64,000 nt of DNA from Arthrobacter sp. NIO-1057 (lineage in GTDB: Bacteria > Actinomycetota > Actinomycetes > Actinomycetales > Micrococcaceae), in assembly GCF_900094805.1 (NCBI RefSeq), contig NZ_FMAT01000001.1, positions 682,001 through 746,000 on the forward strand. The letters are read 5' to 3'. Numbering within the stretch: the stretch's first letter is position 1; each line of letters opens with the position of its first letter. Of this stretch, positions 51,675-62,490 are shown one piece after another. Under the pieces are notes generated by a model. The model searched no databases. It saw nothing but the letters and a program-made list of their open reading frames with translations, and had not been told where the DNA came from. The translations under genes were made by a program, and so were the position numbers.

Positions 51675-54113
51675 ATGTCGCAATCATTCGATGCCCGTCA
51701 ACTCAGCGAGACGACCGCCGCAGATTCTGCGCCGACGCCAGCACAGTTTCGCCAAGCCTTATTGCGCCACCTGCAGTACACGGTCGGCAAGAGCCCGCAG
51801 AAAGCCTCGCTCTTCGACTGGCGGATGGCCCTGTCCCACACGGTGCGTGATTACGCGGTTGATCCGTGGTTCAGTGCTACCCGTCGCACCTGGGATGAAG
51901 ACCGCAAACGCGTCTACTACCTGTCGATGGAATTCCTGATCGGCCGGCTGCTTGAAGACCAGGCCATCAACCTGGGCCTGCGCGATGTCATGGTCCAAGT
52001 CCTGGCGGAATTCGGCTTGAGCTTCGATGAGGTAGCCGATGGAGAACCCGATGCTGCCTTGGGCAACGGCGGCCTGGGACGGCTCGCGGCCTGCTACCTC
52101 GAATCCATGGCCACCATGGGCTGCCCCGCCTACGGCTACGGCCTGCGCTACGAACACGGGCTGTTCCGCCAGCTCTTCGAAAACGGGCGTCAGATCGAAA
52201 CCCCGGAAAATTGGTTGGCCACCGACAACCCATGGGACTTCACCCGACCCGAAGCCGCCTACCCGGTCGGCTTCGGCGGCGAGCTGCACGATCACGACGG
52301 CACCTCCATCTGGTCGCCACGCTCCAAGGTCCTCGCCTCGGCCCATGACACCCCGGTGGTTGGCTACGGCGGCCAATGGGCGAATACCCTGCGCCTTTGG
52401 GCCGCGATGCCCAGCGCCGACCTTTTCGATCTGGATCGCTTCAACGCCGGCGACTTCGCCGCCGCCTCCGAACCCGAAGCATTGGCCCGCAGCCTCAGCC
52501 GCGTTTTGTACCCGAACGACACCACCGAGGGCGGCAAGGAGCTGCGCCTTTCCCAGGAGTACTTCCTGACCTCCGCCTCGGTCCAGGACATCCTTCGCCG
52601 CTACCTGGCGGCACACGATGACCTGCTCAAGCTCCCCGAGTTCGTGGCCATCCAGATGAACGACACACATCCAGCCATCGCCGGCCCCGAGCTGATCCGC
52701 CTGCTGGTTGACGAGCACGCCGTGGACTTCGATACGGCGGTGGAAACCGCGACCGGCGTCCTGGGCTATACCAACCACACGCTGCTGCCCGAAGCCCTGG
52801 AACGCTGGAGCGTCGGGCTGATGCGCAAGGTCCTGCCACGCCATCTGCAGATCATCGAGACCCTCGACACCCAATTCATCGCGATGCAGGGCCAGGTCTC
52901 CGATCCGGTGCGCCTGATCAGCAACGATCAGGTCAGCATGGGCGATTTGGCGTTCACCACCAGCCACAAGGTCAACGGCGTGTCAGCGCTCCACACCGAA
53001 CTGGTCAGCCAGGAGCTGTTCCCGGTCCACAACGAACTGCACCCAGGGCGGATCGTGAACATCACCAACGGAGTCACCCCGCGCCGTTGGCTCAAACTCG
53101 CCAACCCATCGCTGGCCGCATTGATCACCGACACCATCGGCGCCGGGTGGGAGACAGACCTGGAGCGGCTGCGCGAACTCGAACCCTATGCCGAGGATCC
53201 TGCCTTCCGCGATGCCTTCGGCCGCAGCAAGCGCCAGGCCAAGGAGCATTTCACCGGCTGGCTGGCCGCTGAGCACGGCATCGAACTGCCTGCCGAGGCG
53301 TTGTATGACGCCCAGGTGAAACGGCTGCACGAATACAAGCGCCAGCTGCTGAACATCTTGTGGACCATTGCGCACTGGCAGCGGATCAAGCGCGATCCGC
53401 AGGCCAGCTGGGTCCCCCGGGTCAAGATCTTCGGTGGCAAGGCAGCACCGAGCTACCACATGGCCAAACTGATCATCCAGCTTATCAACGACGTCGCCGA
53501 AGTGGTGAACAACGATCCGGAAACCCGCCACCTGCTGCGCGTGGTCTACCCGCCGAACTACGGCGTATCCATGGCCGAAAAACTGATTCCGGCGGCCGAT
53601 CTGTCCGAGCAGATATCCACCGCGGGCATGGAAGCCTCAGGCACCGGCAATATGAAGTTCGCCCTCAATGGGGCGTTGACCATCGGCACCCTTGACGGGG
53701 CGAACGTCGAAATCCGCGAGCATGTCGGTGCCGAGAATTTCTTCCTCTTCGGGCTCACCACCGAACAGGTCGCCGAACGCCGCGCCCAGCAGGACCACTC
53801 CCGCGCCGCGCTTGAGGCCAGCCAAACCCTGCGCGATGTCCTGCAGGCCATTGCCGAAGGCACCTTCAGCCCCGAGGATCATCACCGCTATGACGGGCTG
53901 CTGGAGACCATGTGGAACAGCGACTGGTTCCTGGTTGCCTCGGACTTCGAGGATTACGACCGGGCCCAAGGCGAAGTAGCCGACTGCTACAGCGACCCCG
54001 AAAAGTGGCAGCGCATGGCCATCTTGAACATCGCTCGCATGGGGTATTTCAGCTCCGACCGCTCAATCCGCGAATATATGTCTCAGATTTGGGACGTGGA
54101 ATCCGCGCTGTAG
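51675..54113 (+). CDS. glgP: Glycogen phosphorylase
   Basis: An 812-aa GT35 phosphorylase of the classic type that releases glucose 1-phosphate from glycogen. N-terminal YLSMEFLIGRLL and LGNGGLGRLAACYLES; then EKIHEY-like ...VKRLHEYKRQLLNIL; the pyridoxal-phosphate Lys in GTGNMKFALNGALTIGTLDGANVEI. Length is as expected for the E. coli / plant form, which in actinobacteria often coexists with or replaces the shorter actinobacterial type. It starts the glgP-B-C-A-X run. It ends with the normal SIREYMSQIWDVE. Confidence 0.96.
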   Translation: MSQSFDARQLSETTAADSAPTPAQFRQALLRHLQYTVGKSPQKASLFDWRMALSHTVRDYAVDPWFSATRRTWDEDRKRVYYLSMEFLIGRLLEDQAINLGLRDVMVQVLAEFGLSFDEVADGEPDAALGNGGLGRLAACYLESMATMGCPAYGYGLRYEHGLFRQLFENGRQIETPENWLATDNPWDFTRPEAAYPVGFGGELHDHDGTSIWSPRSKVLASAHDTPVVGYGGQWANTLRLWAAMPSADLFDLDRFNAGDFAAASEPEALARSLSRVLYPNDTTEGGKELRLSQEYFLTSASVQDILRRYLAAHDDLLKLPEFVAIQMNDTHPAIAGPELIRLLVDEHAVDFDTAVETATGVLGYTNHTLLPEALERWSVGLMRKVLPRHLQIIETLDTQFIAMQGQVSDPVRLISNDQVSMGDLAFTTSHKVNGVSALHTELVSQELFPVHNELHPGRIVNITNGVTPRRWLKLANPSLAALITDTIGAGWETDLERLRELEPYAEDPAFRDAFGRSKRQAKEHFTGWLAAEHGIELPAEALYDAQVKRLHEYKRQLLNILWTIAHWQRIKRDPQASWVPRVKIFGGKAAPSYHMAKLIIQLINDVAEVVNNDPETRHLLRVVYPPNYGVSMAEKLIPAADLSEQISTAGMEASGTGNMKFALNGALTIGTLDGANVEIREHVGAENFFLFGLTTEQVAERRAQQDHSRAALEASQTLRDVLQAIAEGTFSPEDHHRYDGLLETMWNSDWFLVASDFEDYDRAQGEVADCYSDPEKWQRMAILNIARMGYFSSDRSIREYMSQIWDVESAL

Positions 54114-54115
54114 CC

Positions 54116-54153
54116 GGTCACCTTCTGTCACGACATGTAATACAAAGGTGACC
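54116..54153 (+). other. Hairpin between glgP and glgB
   Basis: GGTCACCTT and AAGGTGACC (9 bp) with a 20-nt loop just past the glgP stop. It may attenuate or stabilise the glgP part of the transcript. Confidence 0.45.
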
Positions 54154-54223
54154 TGCGTCATCTTGGGCCCAGCGGGCTCTGCGTGTGTTTGGATGAGAGC
54201 AAAAGCAACAGCAAGGAGCCGAC

Positions 54224-56416
54224 GTGCCAGACGAGGATACAAGCCATCCGGTGCTCGATGCGCGGCAGGTGCGCCTGCTGTCCCAGGGGCGGCATCCGGA
54301 TCCTTTCTCCGTGCTCGGCCCCACCGAAGACGGACGGCACCTGGTGGCGCGCATTCCAGGCGCAATTCAGCTCTGGGCAGTGAACGCCACCGACCAGGTG
54401 CAGCTTGAACCTCATCCCCAGGCCCCTGAGCTTTTCACCGGCCCCGCACTTCCGTACTACAGGTTGCGCATCCGCTGGGCCTCGGGATATGTCGAGGAAC
54501 GCGAGGACCCGTACCGCTTCGGTCCGGTCATCGGCGAATTCGACGAACACCTGATCGGCGAAGGTGAACACCGCAGCCTCTGGAAAGCACTGGGTGCGCA
54601 CCTGATCACCCACGAGCAGGTTGCTGGCGCGCATTTCGCGCTGTGGGCGCCCAATGCTCGGCGGGTCAGCGTAGTTGGCGATTTCAACTCATGGAACGGC
54701 ACCGCCCATCCCATGCGTGCGCGCGGCGCCACCGGAGTTTGGGAACTATTCCTGCCCGGTCTCGACGAGGGCGCGGTGTACAAGTACGAGATCCTGGGCC
54801 CTGACGGCGAGCTGTTGCCGTTGAAGGCCGATCCCGTTGGCTTCGGCTCCGAGCACCCGCCGGCCACCGGTTCGGTGATCCGGCGCATCGAGGCCCATGA
54901 TTGGCGCGATGAATCATGGCTCGCCCGCCGCGAGCAGATCAACTCGGTCAACGCCCCGATCAGCATCTACGAGGTGCATCTAGGTTCCTGGCGGCGCACC
55001 GGAGACACCGGCCAATCGCTGAGCTACCTGCAACTGGCCACGCAACTCGTGGACTACGCCGCCGACATGGGATTCACCCACATCGAGGTCCTGCCTGTCA
55101 CCGAGCATCCCTTCGACGGATCCTGGGGCTACCAGCCCATCGGGCTCTTCGCGCCAACGATCCGCTACGGCACTGCGCAGGAATTCGCGGCCTTCGTCGA
55201 CGCCGCCCACGAACACGGGCTCGGGGTCATTGCCGATTGGGTTCCGGGGCACTTCCCCACCGACCAACATGGCTTGGGCCGGTTCGACGGCACCGCGCTC
55301 TACGAGCATCTTGATCCGCGCGAGGGCTTCCACCCGGACTGGAACACGCTGATCTACAACTACGGCCGCCCCGAGGTGCGCAACTATCTGGTGGCCAATG
55401 CACTGTATTGGCTGGGCGAATACCACCTCGACGGGCTGCGCGTGGACGCTGTCGCCTCGATGATCAACCGCGACTACTCGCGCGCCGAGGGCGAATGGAT
55501 CGCCAATAAGGACGGCGGGAATGAAAACTACGAGGCCCTGGACTTCCTGAAGCAGACCAACATGGCCAGCTACGCGCAGCACCCGGGCATCGCGATGATT
55601 GCCGAAGATTCCACCGCCTACCCCGGAGTCACCCGCCCTGTGGATGCCGGCGGCCTGGGCTTCGGCTACAAGTGGAACCTCGGCTGGATGAATGACTCGC
55701 TGGAGTACTTCGGCAAGGATCCGGTCTACCGAAAGCACCACCACAACCAGCTGACCTTCGGCATCACTTATGCCTTCAGCGAGAACTTCCTGCTGCCCAT
55801 CAGCCATGACGAGGTCGTGCATGGCAAGGGCTCGATGTACTCGCGCATGCCGGGCAGCCACGCCGACAAGCTCGGCAACCTCAAGGCCTTCTTCGGCTAC
55901 ATGTGGGGGCATCCGGGCAAGAAGCTGCTGTTCATGGGCCAGGAATTCGGCCAACCCGCCGAATGGGACTACCAGGCCCAGCTCGACTGGAACATCCTCG
56001 ATGATCCCGGCCATGCCGGAGTGCAGACCCTGGTCCAGGATCTCAACCGGATCTACCGCGAGCAACCGGCCCTGCACCGGGGCGACGCCCGCCCGGACGG
56101 GTTCCAATGGCTGCTGGTCGACGACCTAGAGCATCAGGTCTTCGCTTGGCTGCGCCGCGGCGAACCTGGCGATCCCCACGTGGTCGTCGTTCTAAACCTC
56201 ACCCCGGTGGAACGCACCGGATTCCGCATCGGATTCCCGGTGGCCGGACGCTGGGTCGAGGCCCTGAATACCGATTCCGAACGCTACCACGGGGCCAATC
56301 GCGGCCACGGCGGAGCCATCGAAACTGAAGCCGTCCCCTCAGGCGGCGAAGCACAATCCGCACTGCTCACGCTCCCACCCTTATCGGCAATCTATTTTGT
56401 GGAGGAACGCTCATGA
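54224..56416 (+). CDS. glgB: 1,4-alpha-glucan branching enzyme
   Basis: A 730-aa GH13 enzyme that makes alpha-1,6 branches. Two N-terminal carbohydrate-binding domains ([22 protein letters not shown]), then the catalytic barrel: [18 protein letters not shown] (nucleophile Asp), IAEDST (acid Glu) and [14 protein letters not shown]. The C-terminal beta domain ends FVEER. Start is GTG 54224 with AAGGAG 6 nt upstream. Its stop overlaps glgC by 4 bp. Confidence 0.96.
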   Translation: MPDEDTSHPVLDARQVRLLSQGRHPDPFSVLGPTEDGRHLVARIPGAIQLWAVNATDQVQLEPHPQAPELFTGPALPYYRLRIRWASGYVEEREDPYRFGPVIGEFDEHLIGEGEHRSLWKALGAHLITHEQVAGAHFALWAPNARRVSVVGDFNSWNGTAHPMRARGATGVWELFLPGLDEGAVYKYEILGPDGELLPLKADPVGFGSEHPPATGSVIRRIEAHDWRDESWLARREQINSVNAPISIYEVHLGSWRRTGDTGQSLSYLQLATQLVDYAADMGFTHIEVLPVTEHPFDGSWGYQPIGLFAPTIRYGTAQEFAAFVDAAHEHGLGVIADWVPGHFPTDQHGLGRFDGTALYEHLDPREGFHPDWNTLIYNYGRPEVRNYLVANALYWLGEYHLDGLRVDAVASMINRDYSRAEGEWIANKDGGNENYEALDFLKQTNMASYAQHPGIAMIAEDSTAYPGVTRPVDAGGLGFGYKWNLGWMNDSLEYFGKDPVYRKHHHNQLTFGITYAFSENFLLPISHDEVVHGKGSMYSRMPGSHADKLGNLKAFFGYMWGHPGKKLLFMGQEFGQPAEWDYQAQLDWNILDDPGHAGVQTLVQDLNRIYREQPALHRGDARPDGFQWLLVDDLEHQVFAWLRRGEPGDPHVVVVLNLTPVERTGFRIGFPVAGRWVEALNTDSERYHGANRGHGGAIETEAVPSGGEAQSALLTLPPLSAIYFVEERS

Positions 56417-57747
56417 ATACCACTTCCAATAGGCGCAATGCGGCCGGGGCACCACCGCGTCTGTCCAGCCAGGCGATGGCCTTCGTCCTGGCTGGCGGCC
56501 GAGGCAGCCGACTCGAGGAGCTCACCGACCGGCGCGCAAAACCAGCGGTCCACTTTGGCGGCAAGTCGCGCATCATCGACTTCCCGCTCTCCAATGCCTA
56601 TAACTCCGGGGTGCGCAAGATGGCCGTTGCCACCCAGTACAAGGCCCATTCGCTGATCCGCCACATGCAACGTGGCTGGAACTTCTTCCGAGCCGAGCGC
56701 AACGAGTACCTGGACATCCTGCCTGCCAGCCAGCGCGTCCAGGAGAACAAATGGTACCTGGGCACCGCGGATGCGGTCACGCAGAATATCGACATCGTCG
56801 ACGATTATGACGTTGAGTACGTGATAATCCTGGCCGGCGACCACGTATACAAAATGGACTACGAGGTCATGCTGCGCCAGCATGTCCAGACCCAGGCCGA
56901 CGTAACCATCGGATGCTTGACTGTACCGCGTGAGGAAGCCACCGGCTTCGGCGTGATGCATGTTAATGAGAACGGCCGTATTGTCGACTTCCTCGAAAAG
57001 CCATCCGATCCCCCGGGCATGCCCGACGATCCGGCGATGGCTCTGGCTTCCATGGGCATCTACGTCTTCAACTGGAAGTTCCTACGCGAGCTGTTGCTGG
57101 ACGATGCCGAAGATGACAGCTCCAGCCACGACTTCGGACATGATCTGATCCCGTCCATCGTGAAAAACGGCGGCGCCTACGCCCACAAGTTCACCGAGTC
57201 CTGCGTCATGTCCGGGCTGGAGACCGAACCATACTGGCGCGATGTTGGCACCATCGACTCCTTCTGGCGAGCAAATCTCGACCTCACCGAGGTCGTCCCC
57301 TCGCTAGACCTCTACGACAACAGCTGGCCCATCTGGACCTATGCCGAGTTGACCCCTCCTGCCAAGTTCATCCACGACGATGAATCACGCCGTGGACAAG
57401 CCGTGGAGTCACTGATCTCGGGCGATTGCATCCTCTCCGGAGCCGACGTACACAAGTCGCTGCTCTTCACCGGGAACCGGGCCCACTCCTTCTCCAAGCT
57501 TGACCAGGTCGTATCGCTGCCCAACGTTGATGTGGGGCGCAATGCGGACTTGACCAAATGCGTTATCGACAGCCGGGTGCGCATCCCCGAGGGGCTGATC
57601 GTCGGCCAGGATCCGGTCGAGGATTCCAAGTGGTTCCGCCGCACGGATTCCGGCGTCGTGCTCATTACCCAGCCGATGCTTGACCGCCGTGCCGCAATTC
57701 TCGAAGGCGGCATCTCGTGGAGCGCCGAGCAGTTGGAGGGGAAGTAG
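56413..57747 (+). CDS. glgC: Glucose-1-phosphate adenylyltransferase, proteobacterial-type
   Basis: A 444-aa enzyme making ADP-glucose. [24 protein letters not shown] at residues 19-42, then [18 protein letters not shown] and [46 protein letters not shown], and in the C-terminal beta-helix [20 protein letters not shown] and EGLIVGQDP. By sequence this matches the GlgC of alpha-proteobacteria (Agrobacterium, Rhizobium) from memory, clearly more than the mycobacterial GlgC, which reads quite differently. It is the key regulated step of glycogen synthesis. ATG 56413 overlaps glgB. Confidence 0.96.
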   Translation: MNTTSNRRNAAGAPPRLSSQAMAFVLAGGRGSRLEELTDRRAKPAVHFGGKSRIIDFPLSNAYNSGVRKMAVATQYKAHSLIRHMQRGWNFFRAERNEYLDILPASQRVQENKWYLGTADAVTQNIDIVDDYDVEYVIILAGDHVYKMDYEVMLRQHVQTQADVTIGCLTVPREEATGFGVMHVNENGRIVDFLEKPSDPPGMPDDPAMALASMGIYVFNWKFLRELLLDDAEDDSSSHDFGHDLIPSIVKNGGAYAHKFTESCVMSGLETEPYWRDVGTIDSFWRANLDLTEVVPSLDLYDNSWPIWTYAELTPPAKFIHDDESRRGQAVESLISGDCILSGADVHKSLLFTGNRAHSFSKLDQVVSLPNVDVGRNADLTKCVIDSRVRIPEGLIVGQDPVEDSKWFRRTDSGVVLITQPMLDRRAAILEGGISWSAEQLEGK

Positions 57748-57753
57748 GAATCG

Positions 57754-59202
57754 ATGGCTCAACGACAACGCCGGGTGCTGTCTGTTGCTTCTGAATGCGC
57801 GCCACTGGTCAAAACCGGCGGGCTGGCCGATGTGGTCGGTGCATTGCCTGCCGCGCTGGAACCACTTGGGTGGCGCACCCGCATCCTGATGCCGGCCTAT
57901 CCGGGCCTGCTCGAGCGGGTGGGCCGCACCCGCCGGATCTGGCGGGACGACGATCTCTTCGGCGGTCCGGCCACGGTGCGCTCCTGCCGCTTCGAAGGCT
58001 TGGACCTGCTGCTGCTGGATGCGCCGCACCTTTACGACCGGCCCGGCGGACCCTATGTAGTCGACGGGCACGACCACCACGACAACCACGTGCGTTTTGC
58101 CGCGCTGTCGTGGGTGGCGGCGCGGATCGCCATCGACGGCACCTCCGATAAGTGGCGCCCGGATGTGGTGCATGCCCATGATTGGCAGGCAGGGCTGGTT
58201 CCCTCCTACCTGAAGTATGCCGGCTCCCGGGTTCCGACGCTGCTGACCATCCACAATATTGCCTTCCAGGGGATCTTCGGCCCGGATCAGCTTGATGCGC
58301 TGCACCTGCCGACCTGGGATTTCCATCCTGAGGCGCTGGAGTACCACTCGCTGGTCAGCACGCTGAAGGCGGGGCTGGTACATGCCTCGCGGATCAGCAC
58401 CGTCAGCCCGAGCTACGCCCAGGAGCTCACCCGTGAAGAGTTCGGTTTCGGCCTCCAAGGCGTGGTGACGATGCGCAGAGATCGCGGTGAACTTGCCGGC
58501 ATCCTCAATGGAATCGACACCGAGGTCTGGAATCCGGCCACGGATTCGCAGATCATCAACTACAACGCGGCTGACCCGGCGGCCAAGACTGCGAACCGGC
58601 AGGCATTGCTCGACGAATTCTCGCTGGCCGAGCCATCGGGCCCGTTGGCCGTGGTCGTCACCCGGCTCACCCACCAAAAGGGCGTGGACCTGCTGCTGGA
58701 GAAGCTGCCGGCCTTCATCGAATCCGGCGGTGCCGTGGTGGTGCTCGGCTCGGGCGACCCGGGCTACGAGTACGCGCTGGGCGAGTTGGCGGCCCGCTAT
58801 CCGCAGTCCGTGGGCCTGCACATCGGCTACGACGAACAGCTCAGCCACCGGATGTACGCCGGGGCCGATCTGGTACTGGTGCCTTCCCGATTCGAGCCAT
58901 GCGGGCTGACCCAGCTCATCGGCCTGCGCTATGGGGCGATCCCGCTGGTGGCTGCCACCGGCGGCCTGCGCGATACCGTAGTTGACGCGACGCCAGAAAA
59001 TCTGGCCGATGGCACTGCCACCGGCTTCACCTTCAGCGACATCGATGCCGGCGGCTTGGGCTTCGCCCTGGGCCGGTCGGTGGACCTCTACAAGGATCAG
59101 GCGGCCTGGGCGCAGCTGCGCTCCCAAGCGCTGAACACCCCGGTGGACTGGGGCACCTCGGCTGCTGTGTATGCCCGGCTGTTCACGGAGCTCGTTTCAT
59201 GA
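57754..59202 (+). CDS. glgA: Glycogen synthase (GT5, ADP-glucose)
   Basis: A 482-aa GT5-family synthase that elongates glucan chains from ADP-glucose. The substrate loop KTGGLADVVGALP is at residues 20-32. The C-terminal nucleotide domain shows VVTRLTHQKGVDLL, VVLGSGDPGYE and PSRFEPCGLTQLIGLRYG. This is the bacterial GlgA of E. coli type and not the GT4 GlgM/GlgA used by mycobacteria. It follows glgC by 6 bp and overlaps glgX. Confidence 0.96.
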   Translation: MAQRQRRVLSVASECAPLVKTGGLADVVGALPAALEPLGWRTRILMPAYPGLLERVGRTRRIWRDDDLFGGPATVRSCRFEGLDLLLLDAPHLYDRPGGPYVVDGHDHHDNHVRFAALSWVAARIAIDGTSDKWRPDVVHAHDWQAGLVPSYLKYAGSRVPTLLTIHNIAFQGIFGPDQLDALHLPTWDFHPEALEYHSLVSTLKAGLVHASRISTVSPSYAQELTREEFGFGLQGVVTMRRDRGELAGILNGIDTEVWNPATDSQIINYNAADPAAKTANRQALLDEFSLAEPSGPLAVVVTRLTHQKGVDLLLEKLPAFIESGGAVVVLGSGDPGYEYALGELAARYPQSVGLHIGYDEQLSHRMYAGADLVLVPSRFEPCGLTQLIGLRYGAIPLVAATGGLRDTVVDATPENLADGTATGFTFSDIDAGGLGFALGRSVDLYKDQAAWAQLRSQALNTPVDWGTSAAVYARLFTELVS

Positions 59203-61313
59203 CCCAGGCCCCGGCACTCGACACGACGGCCGGCCGGCCGTGGCCGCTGGGCGTCACCGTGGATGCTTCCGGAGCCAACGTTGCCGTCTACGCGCCCAAG
59301 GCGAGGGCCGTATACTTCTGCTGGTTCCCCGAAGGCGATGACGGAGAAGAGCAACGCCTGGCCCTGCCCTGCGTCCAGGACGGTATTTGGCATGCGCATT
59401 TTGGCGGCATCGGCGCAGGCACCAGGTATGGATTGCGCGCGGACGGCGAATACCAGCCCGAAGCAGGCCTGCGCTTTAACGTGAACAAGCTGCTGATCGA
59501 TCCCTACGCGCGATCGCTGGACCGCCCGGTCCGGTATCACGAACTGATGGACGGCGCCCTTCGGACCGCTGCCATGGATTCCGTGGACGACGGCGACAGC
59601 GTCCTCGTGCCGCAGCCAGATCCGGAGGATAGCGCTCCCGTCGTTCCCAAGGGCATCATCACCGCGGAACCCTCGGGCCCTGACCCCGCCAGCAACCGTC
59701 CGCACCACGAGCTGGCGGACCTGGTGATCTACGAAAGCCACCTCAAGGGCCTAACCGCAACCCACCCAGGGGTTCCCTCCGAAATCCGCGGGACATATGC
59801 GGGCATGGGGCATCCGGCCATCATCGATCATCTTCAGTCCCTCGGCGTCAACGCTGTCGAGTTTTTGCCGGTGCAGGCATTTATCGACGACGAGCACATC
59901 GTTGAACAAGGCCTCACCAACTACTGGGGCTACCAGCCCGTGGCCTGGTTCGCCCCTGAACCCCGCTACTCCCAGAACGATGCCGTGGCCGAATTCCGCC
60001 AGCTGGTCCACACCCTGCACGAAGCGGGCATCGAGGTCATCCTCGACGTGGTCTACAACCATAGCGGCGAAGGTGGGGAACACGGTCCCACACTGAACCT
60101 GCGCGGCCTGGATAACGCCGGGTACTACCGCTTGGCCGAGGACCCGCGCCATTATATTAATGATGCTGGCACCGGGAACACCCTTGCGGTCTACTCCCCC
60201 ATGACACTTCGCATGGTGCTTGATAGCCTGCGCTATTGGGCCCAGGCTTTCGGAGTGGATGGCTTCCGCTTCGATTTGGCGACCTCGGTGGCGCGCAGCC
60301 CGCAGGGATTCGAGCCCGAGGGGACCTTCTTGCAATCGATCGCGCAGGATCCCGTGCTCGCCGAGCTCAAGCTCATCGCCGAGCCATGGGACTTGGGTCC
60401 CGGTGGTTATCAATTGGGCAATTTCCCCGCTCCTTTTGCACAATGGAATGATCGCTTCCGTGACGGAATCCGGCAGGTATGGCGAGGCGAAATCCTGGGA
60501 GCTGCGAATTTCGGTTCCCTGCTGCTTGGCTCTGCCGACTTCTTCGATCATTCGGGCCGCAGCACCAGCTCTGGAGTCAACTTCATCAGCGCCCACGACG
60601 GCTTCACCTTGCGTGACGCCGTCACCTACTCGCAGAAGCACAATGAGGCCAATGGCGAGGAGAATCGCGACGGCCACGACGAGAACTATTCCGACAACTT
60701 CGGTGCTGAGGGTCCTACTGATGAACCGGGCATCCTTCAGGGGCGTAGCCTGCGCGTCCGCGGCCTGCTGGCCACCTTGCTGCTTGCCCAGGGTGTGCCC
60801 ATGCTGTTGGCCGGCGACGAATTTGGCAACAGCCAACGGGGCAACAACAATGCCTACGCACAGGATAATGAGTTGGGATGGATTGACTGGTCTTCACAAG
60901 ACCATGAGCTGACCGGCTTTGTCCGCCGATTAATCGAGCTGCGCCACCGATTCCCCCACTTGCGCCAGCGCGGCTTTTTGCACGGCCAGCAGCGGGCTGA
61001 TGGGCACCGTGATGTCCGTTGGTTCTGTCCCGATGGTTCCAGTCCCAACGCGGAGCACTGGCAGGATCCGGAGTTCCTTTCTCTGGCGTTGCAGCTGCGC
61101 GGCGCTGCCGGCGAACCACGCGGCGAGGCAATCGCAGGCAGCGTCCTGGTTATTTTCAACTTCGGCGATGAGTGCGAGTTCACTCTTCCGGACCCTGATG
61201 ATGGTGCTTCCTGGTGTCTTGAACTGGACAGCGCCGAGCCGGAAGTTTCAGCGCACAGTGTTGCAGACAGCTACCTGATGCAGGGTCATTCTGTTGCGCT
61301 GCTGAGCTCCTAG
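59199..61313 (+). CDS. glgX: Glycogen debranching enzyme GlgX
   Basis: A 704-aa GH13 isoamylase-type debranching enzyme that removes limit-dextrin branches. N-terminal CBM48-like region (GVTVDASGANVAVYAPKA), then the barrel: VILDVVYNHSGEG, GFRFDLATSVAR (nucleophile), LIAEPWDLGPGGYQLG (acid) and FISAHDGFTLRDAVTY. The NSQRGNNNAYAQDNELGWIDW motif is diagnostic for GlgX/isoamylase. ATG 59199 overlaps glgA by 4 bp. It completes the glycogen cluster. Confidence 0.96.
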   Translation: MTQAPALDTTAGRPWPLGVTVDASGANVAVYAPKARAVYFCWFPEGDDGEEQRLALPCVQDGIWHAHFGGIGAGTRYGLRADGEYQPEAGLRFNVNKLLIDPYARSLDRPVRYHELMDGALRTAAMDSVDDGDSVLVPQPDPEDSAPVVPKGIITAEPSGPDPASNRPHHELADLVIYESHLKGLTATHPGVPSEIRGTYAGMGHPAIIDHLQSLGVNAVEFLPVQAFIDDEHIVEQGLTNYWGYQPVAWFAPEPRYSQNDAVAEFRQLVHTLHEAGIEVILDVVYNHSGEGGEHGPTLNLRGLDNAGYYRLAEDPRHYINDAGTGNTLAVYSPMTLRMVLDSLRYWAQAFGVDGFRFDLATSVARSPQGFEPEGTFLQSIAQDPVLAELKLIAEPWDLGPGGYQLGNFPAPFAQWNDRFRDGIRQVWRGEILGAANFGSLLLGSADFFDHSGRSTSSGVNFISAHDGFTLRDAVTYSQKHNEANGEENRDGHDENYSDNFGAEGPTDEPGILQGRSLRVRGLLATLLLAQGVPMLLAGDEFGNSQRGNNNAYAQDNELGWIDWSSQDHELTGFVRRLIELRHRFPHLRQRGFLHGQQRADGHRDVRWFCPDGSSPNAEHWQDPEFLSLALQLRGAAGEPRGEAIAGSVLVIFNFGDECEFTLPDPDDGASWCLELDSAEPEVSAHSVADSYLMQGHSVALLSS

Positions 61314-61336
61314 AGGTACTGGAGGAACCTTAAACT

Positions 61337-61375
61337 CAATGGGCACCTTCCACATCATGTGGAAGGTGCCCATTG
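61337..61375. terminator. Near-perfect palindrome, bidirectional terminator
   Basis: Two 19-bp arms (CAATGGGCACCTTCCACAT and complement) separated by one base, between glgX and the convergent secG. It ends the glycogen operon. Confidence 0.9.
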
Positions 61376-61397
61376 GCAGCTATTGGTCTAAGTCCGC

Positions 61398-61649
61398 TTA
61401 GCCCTCGGCGCTGAATCTCAGGACTAGGGCGAGGCCGATAATGACGGCGCCCCAGATCAGACCAAGAATAATGGTGATACGGTTCAGGTTACGCTCTGCG
61501 ACACCTGACGAACCCATTGAGCTGGTCATTCCGCCGCCGAACATGTCCGACATACCGCCACCACGACCCTTATGAAGCAGGATCAGCAGAGTGAGCAAGA
61601 CACTGGTAAGGCCCAGCAGTACCTGCAAAATGATCTTGATAATATCCAA
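61398..61649 (-). CDS. secG: Preprotein translocase subunit SecG
   Basis: An 83-aa, two-helix membrane protein of the SecYEG translocon. First helix at about 4-25 (IILQVLLGLTSVLLTLLILLH), a Gly/Met-rich linker with KGRGGGMSDMFGGGM, second helix at about 58-78. It begins with TTG at 61649, supported by AAGGA 9 nt upstream. It lies downstream of tpiA (22 bp gap), as usual in actinobacteria. Confidence 0.95.
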   Translation of the reverse strand: MDIIKIILQVLLGLTSVLLTLLILLHKGRGGGMSDMFGGGMTSSMGSSGVAERNLNRITIILGLIWGAVIIGLALVLRFSAEG

Positions 61650-61671
61650 GTCGACGGTTCCTTAGTTAGAT

Positions 61672-62487
61672 TCAGTCGGTAACGAGGTGTTGCTCGAACC
61701 TGACAATATTAGCAAACTCTTCAGCGTCGAGGCTGGCTCCGCCAACCAACACGCCGTCAACGTCACGCTCACGCATGATCGCTGCCGCGTTTGCTGCCTT
61801 AACACTACCGCCATAAAGCAACTGTGTCTTTTCAGCAATGTCTTCGCCGAAGCGCTCGGTCAGTGCGCCACGAATTGCAGCACACATTTCCTGAGCATCT
61901 GCAGGCCCTGCAACTTCACCGGTACCAATTGCCCATACTGGCTCGTAAGCGATGACCAGATTCTCTGCCTGCTCAGCGCTCACGCCTTCCAGCGATTCAG
62001 CCAACTGGTTCAAGGTGTACGCAACGTGCTCGCCAGCCTTACGAACCTCCAAGCCTTCGCCAACGCACAGCATTGGGGTCAGCTCGTGGCGGTAGGCTGC
62101 AGCCAGCTTAGCTGCAATCACCTTGTTGGTTTCGTTGTGGTACTCACGACGTTCTGAGTGGCCTACGAGCACGTAGGTGCAACCCAACTTGTTCAGGAAC
62201 TGACCGGAAATTTCACCGGTGTAGGCACCCGAATCCTGTGCCGACAAATCCTGGGCGCCGTAAACGACCTCCAGCTTGTCGCCCAGAACCAAAGTCTGAA
62301 CGCCACGGATATCCGTGAACGGTGGGAATACTGCCACCTGAGCACGATCGTAGTTGTGCTCGTGATCCTTGAGGGTCCACGCCAACTTCTGGACTAGGGT
62401 GATGCCCTGGACATGGTCCATGTTCATCTTCCAGTTGCCAGCGATCAGTGGCTGACGCACAAAGGCGCCGTTCTGCGAAATGGTCAT
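61672..62487 (-). CDS. tpiA: Triosephosphate isomerase
   Basis: A 271-aa glycolytic isomerase. The N-terminal AGNWKMN with Lys, His in VGHSERR (electrophile) and Glu in [11 protein letters not shown] (base), plus the phosphate loop LYGGSV, are all present. ATG 62487 has GGAAGG 7 nt upstream, only 3 nt after pgk. It is part of the gap-pgk-tpiA-secG operon. Confidence 0.97.
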   Translation of the reverse strand: MTISQNGAFVRQPLIAGNWKMNMDHVQGITLVQKLAWTLKDHEHNYDRAQVAVFPPFTDIRGVQTLVLGDKLEVVYGAQDLSAQDSGAYTGEISGQFLNKLGCTYVLVGHSERREYHNETNKVIAAKLAAAYRHELTPMLCVGEGLEVRKAGEHVAYTLNQLAESLEGVSAEQAENLVIAYEPVWAIGTGEVAGPADAQEMCAAIRGALTERFGEDIAEKTQLLYGGSVKAANAAAIMRERDVDGVLVGGASLDAEEFANIVRFEQHLVTD

Positions 62488-62490
62488 TTC

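Noticed and set aside
51759-52967. 402-aa minus-strand frame opposite glgP
   Set aside because: Antisense shadow; low-complexity composition.
57409-59127. 572-aa minus-strand frame opposite glgC and glgA
   Set aside because: Antisense shadow of the glycogen genes.
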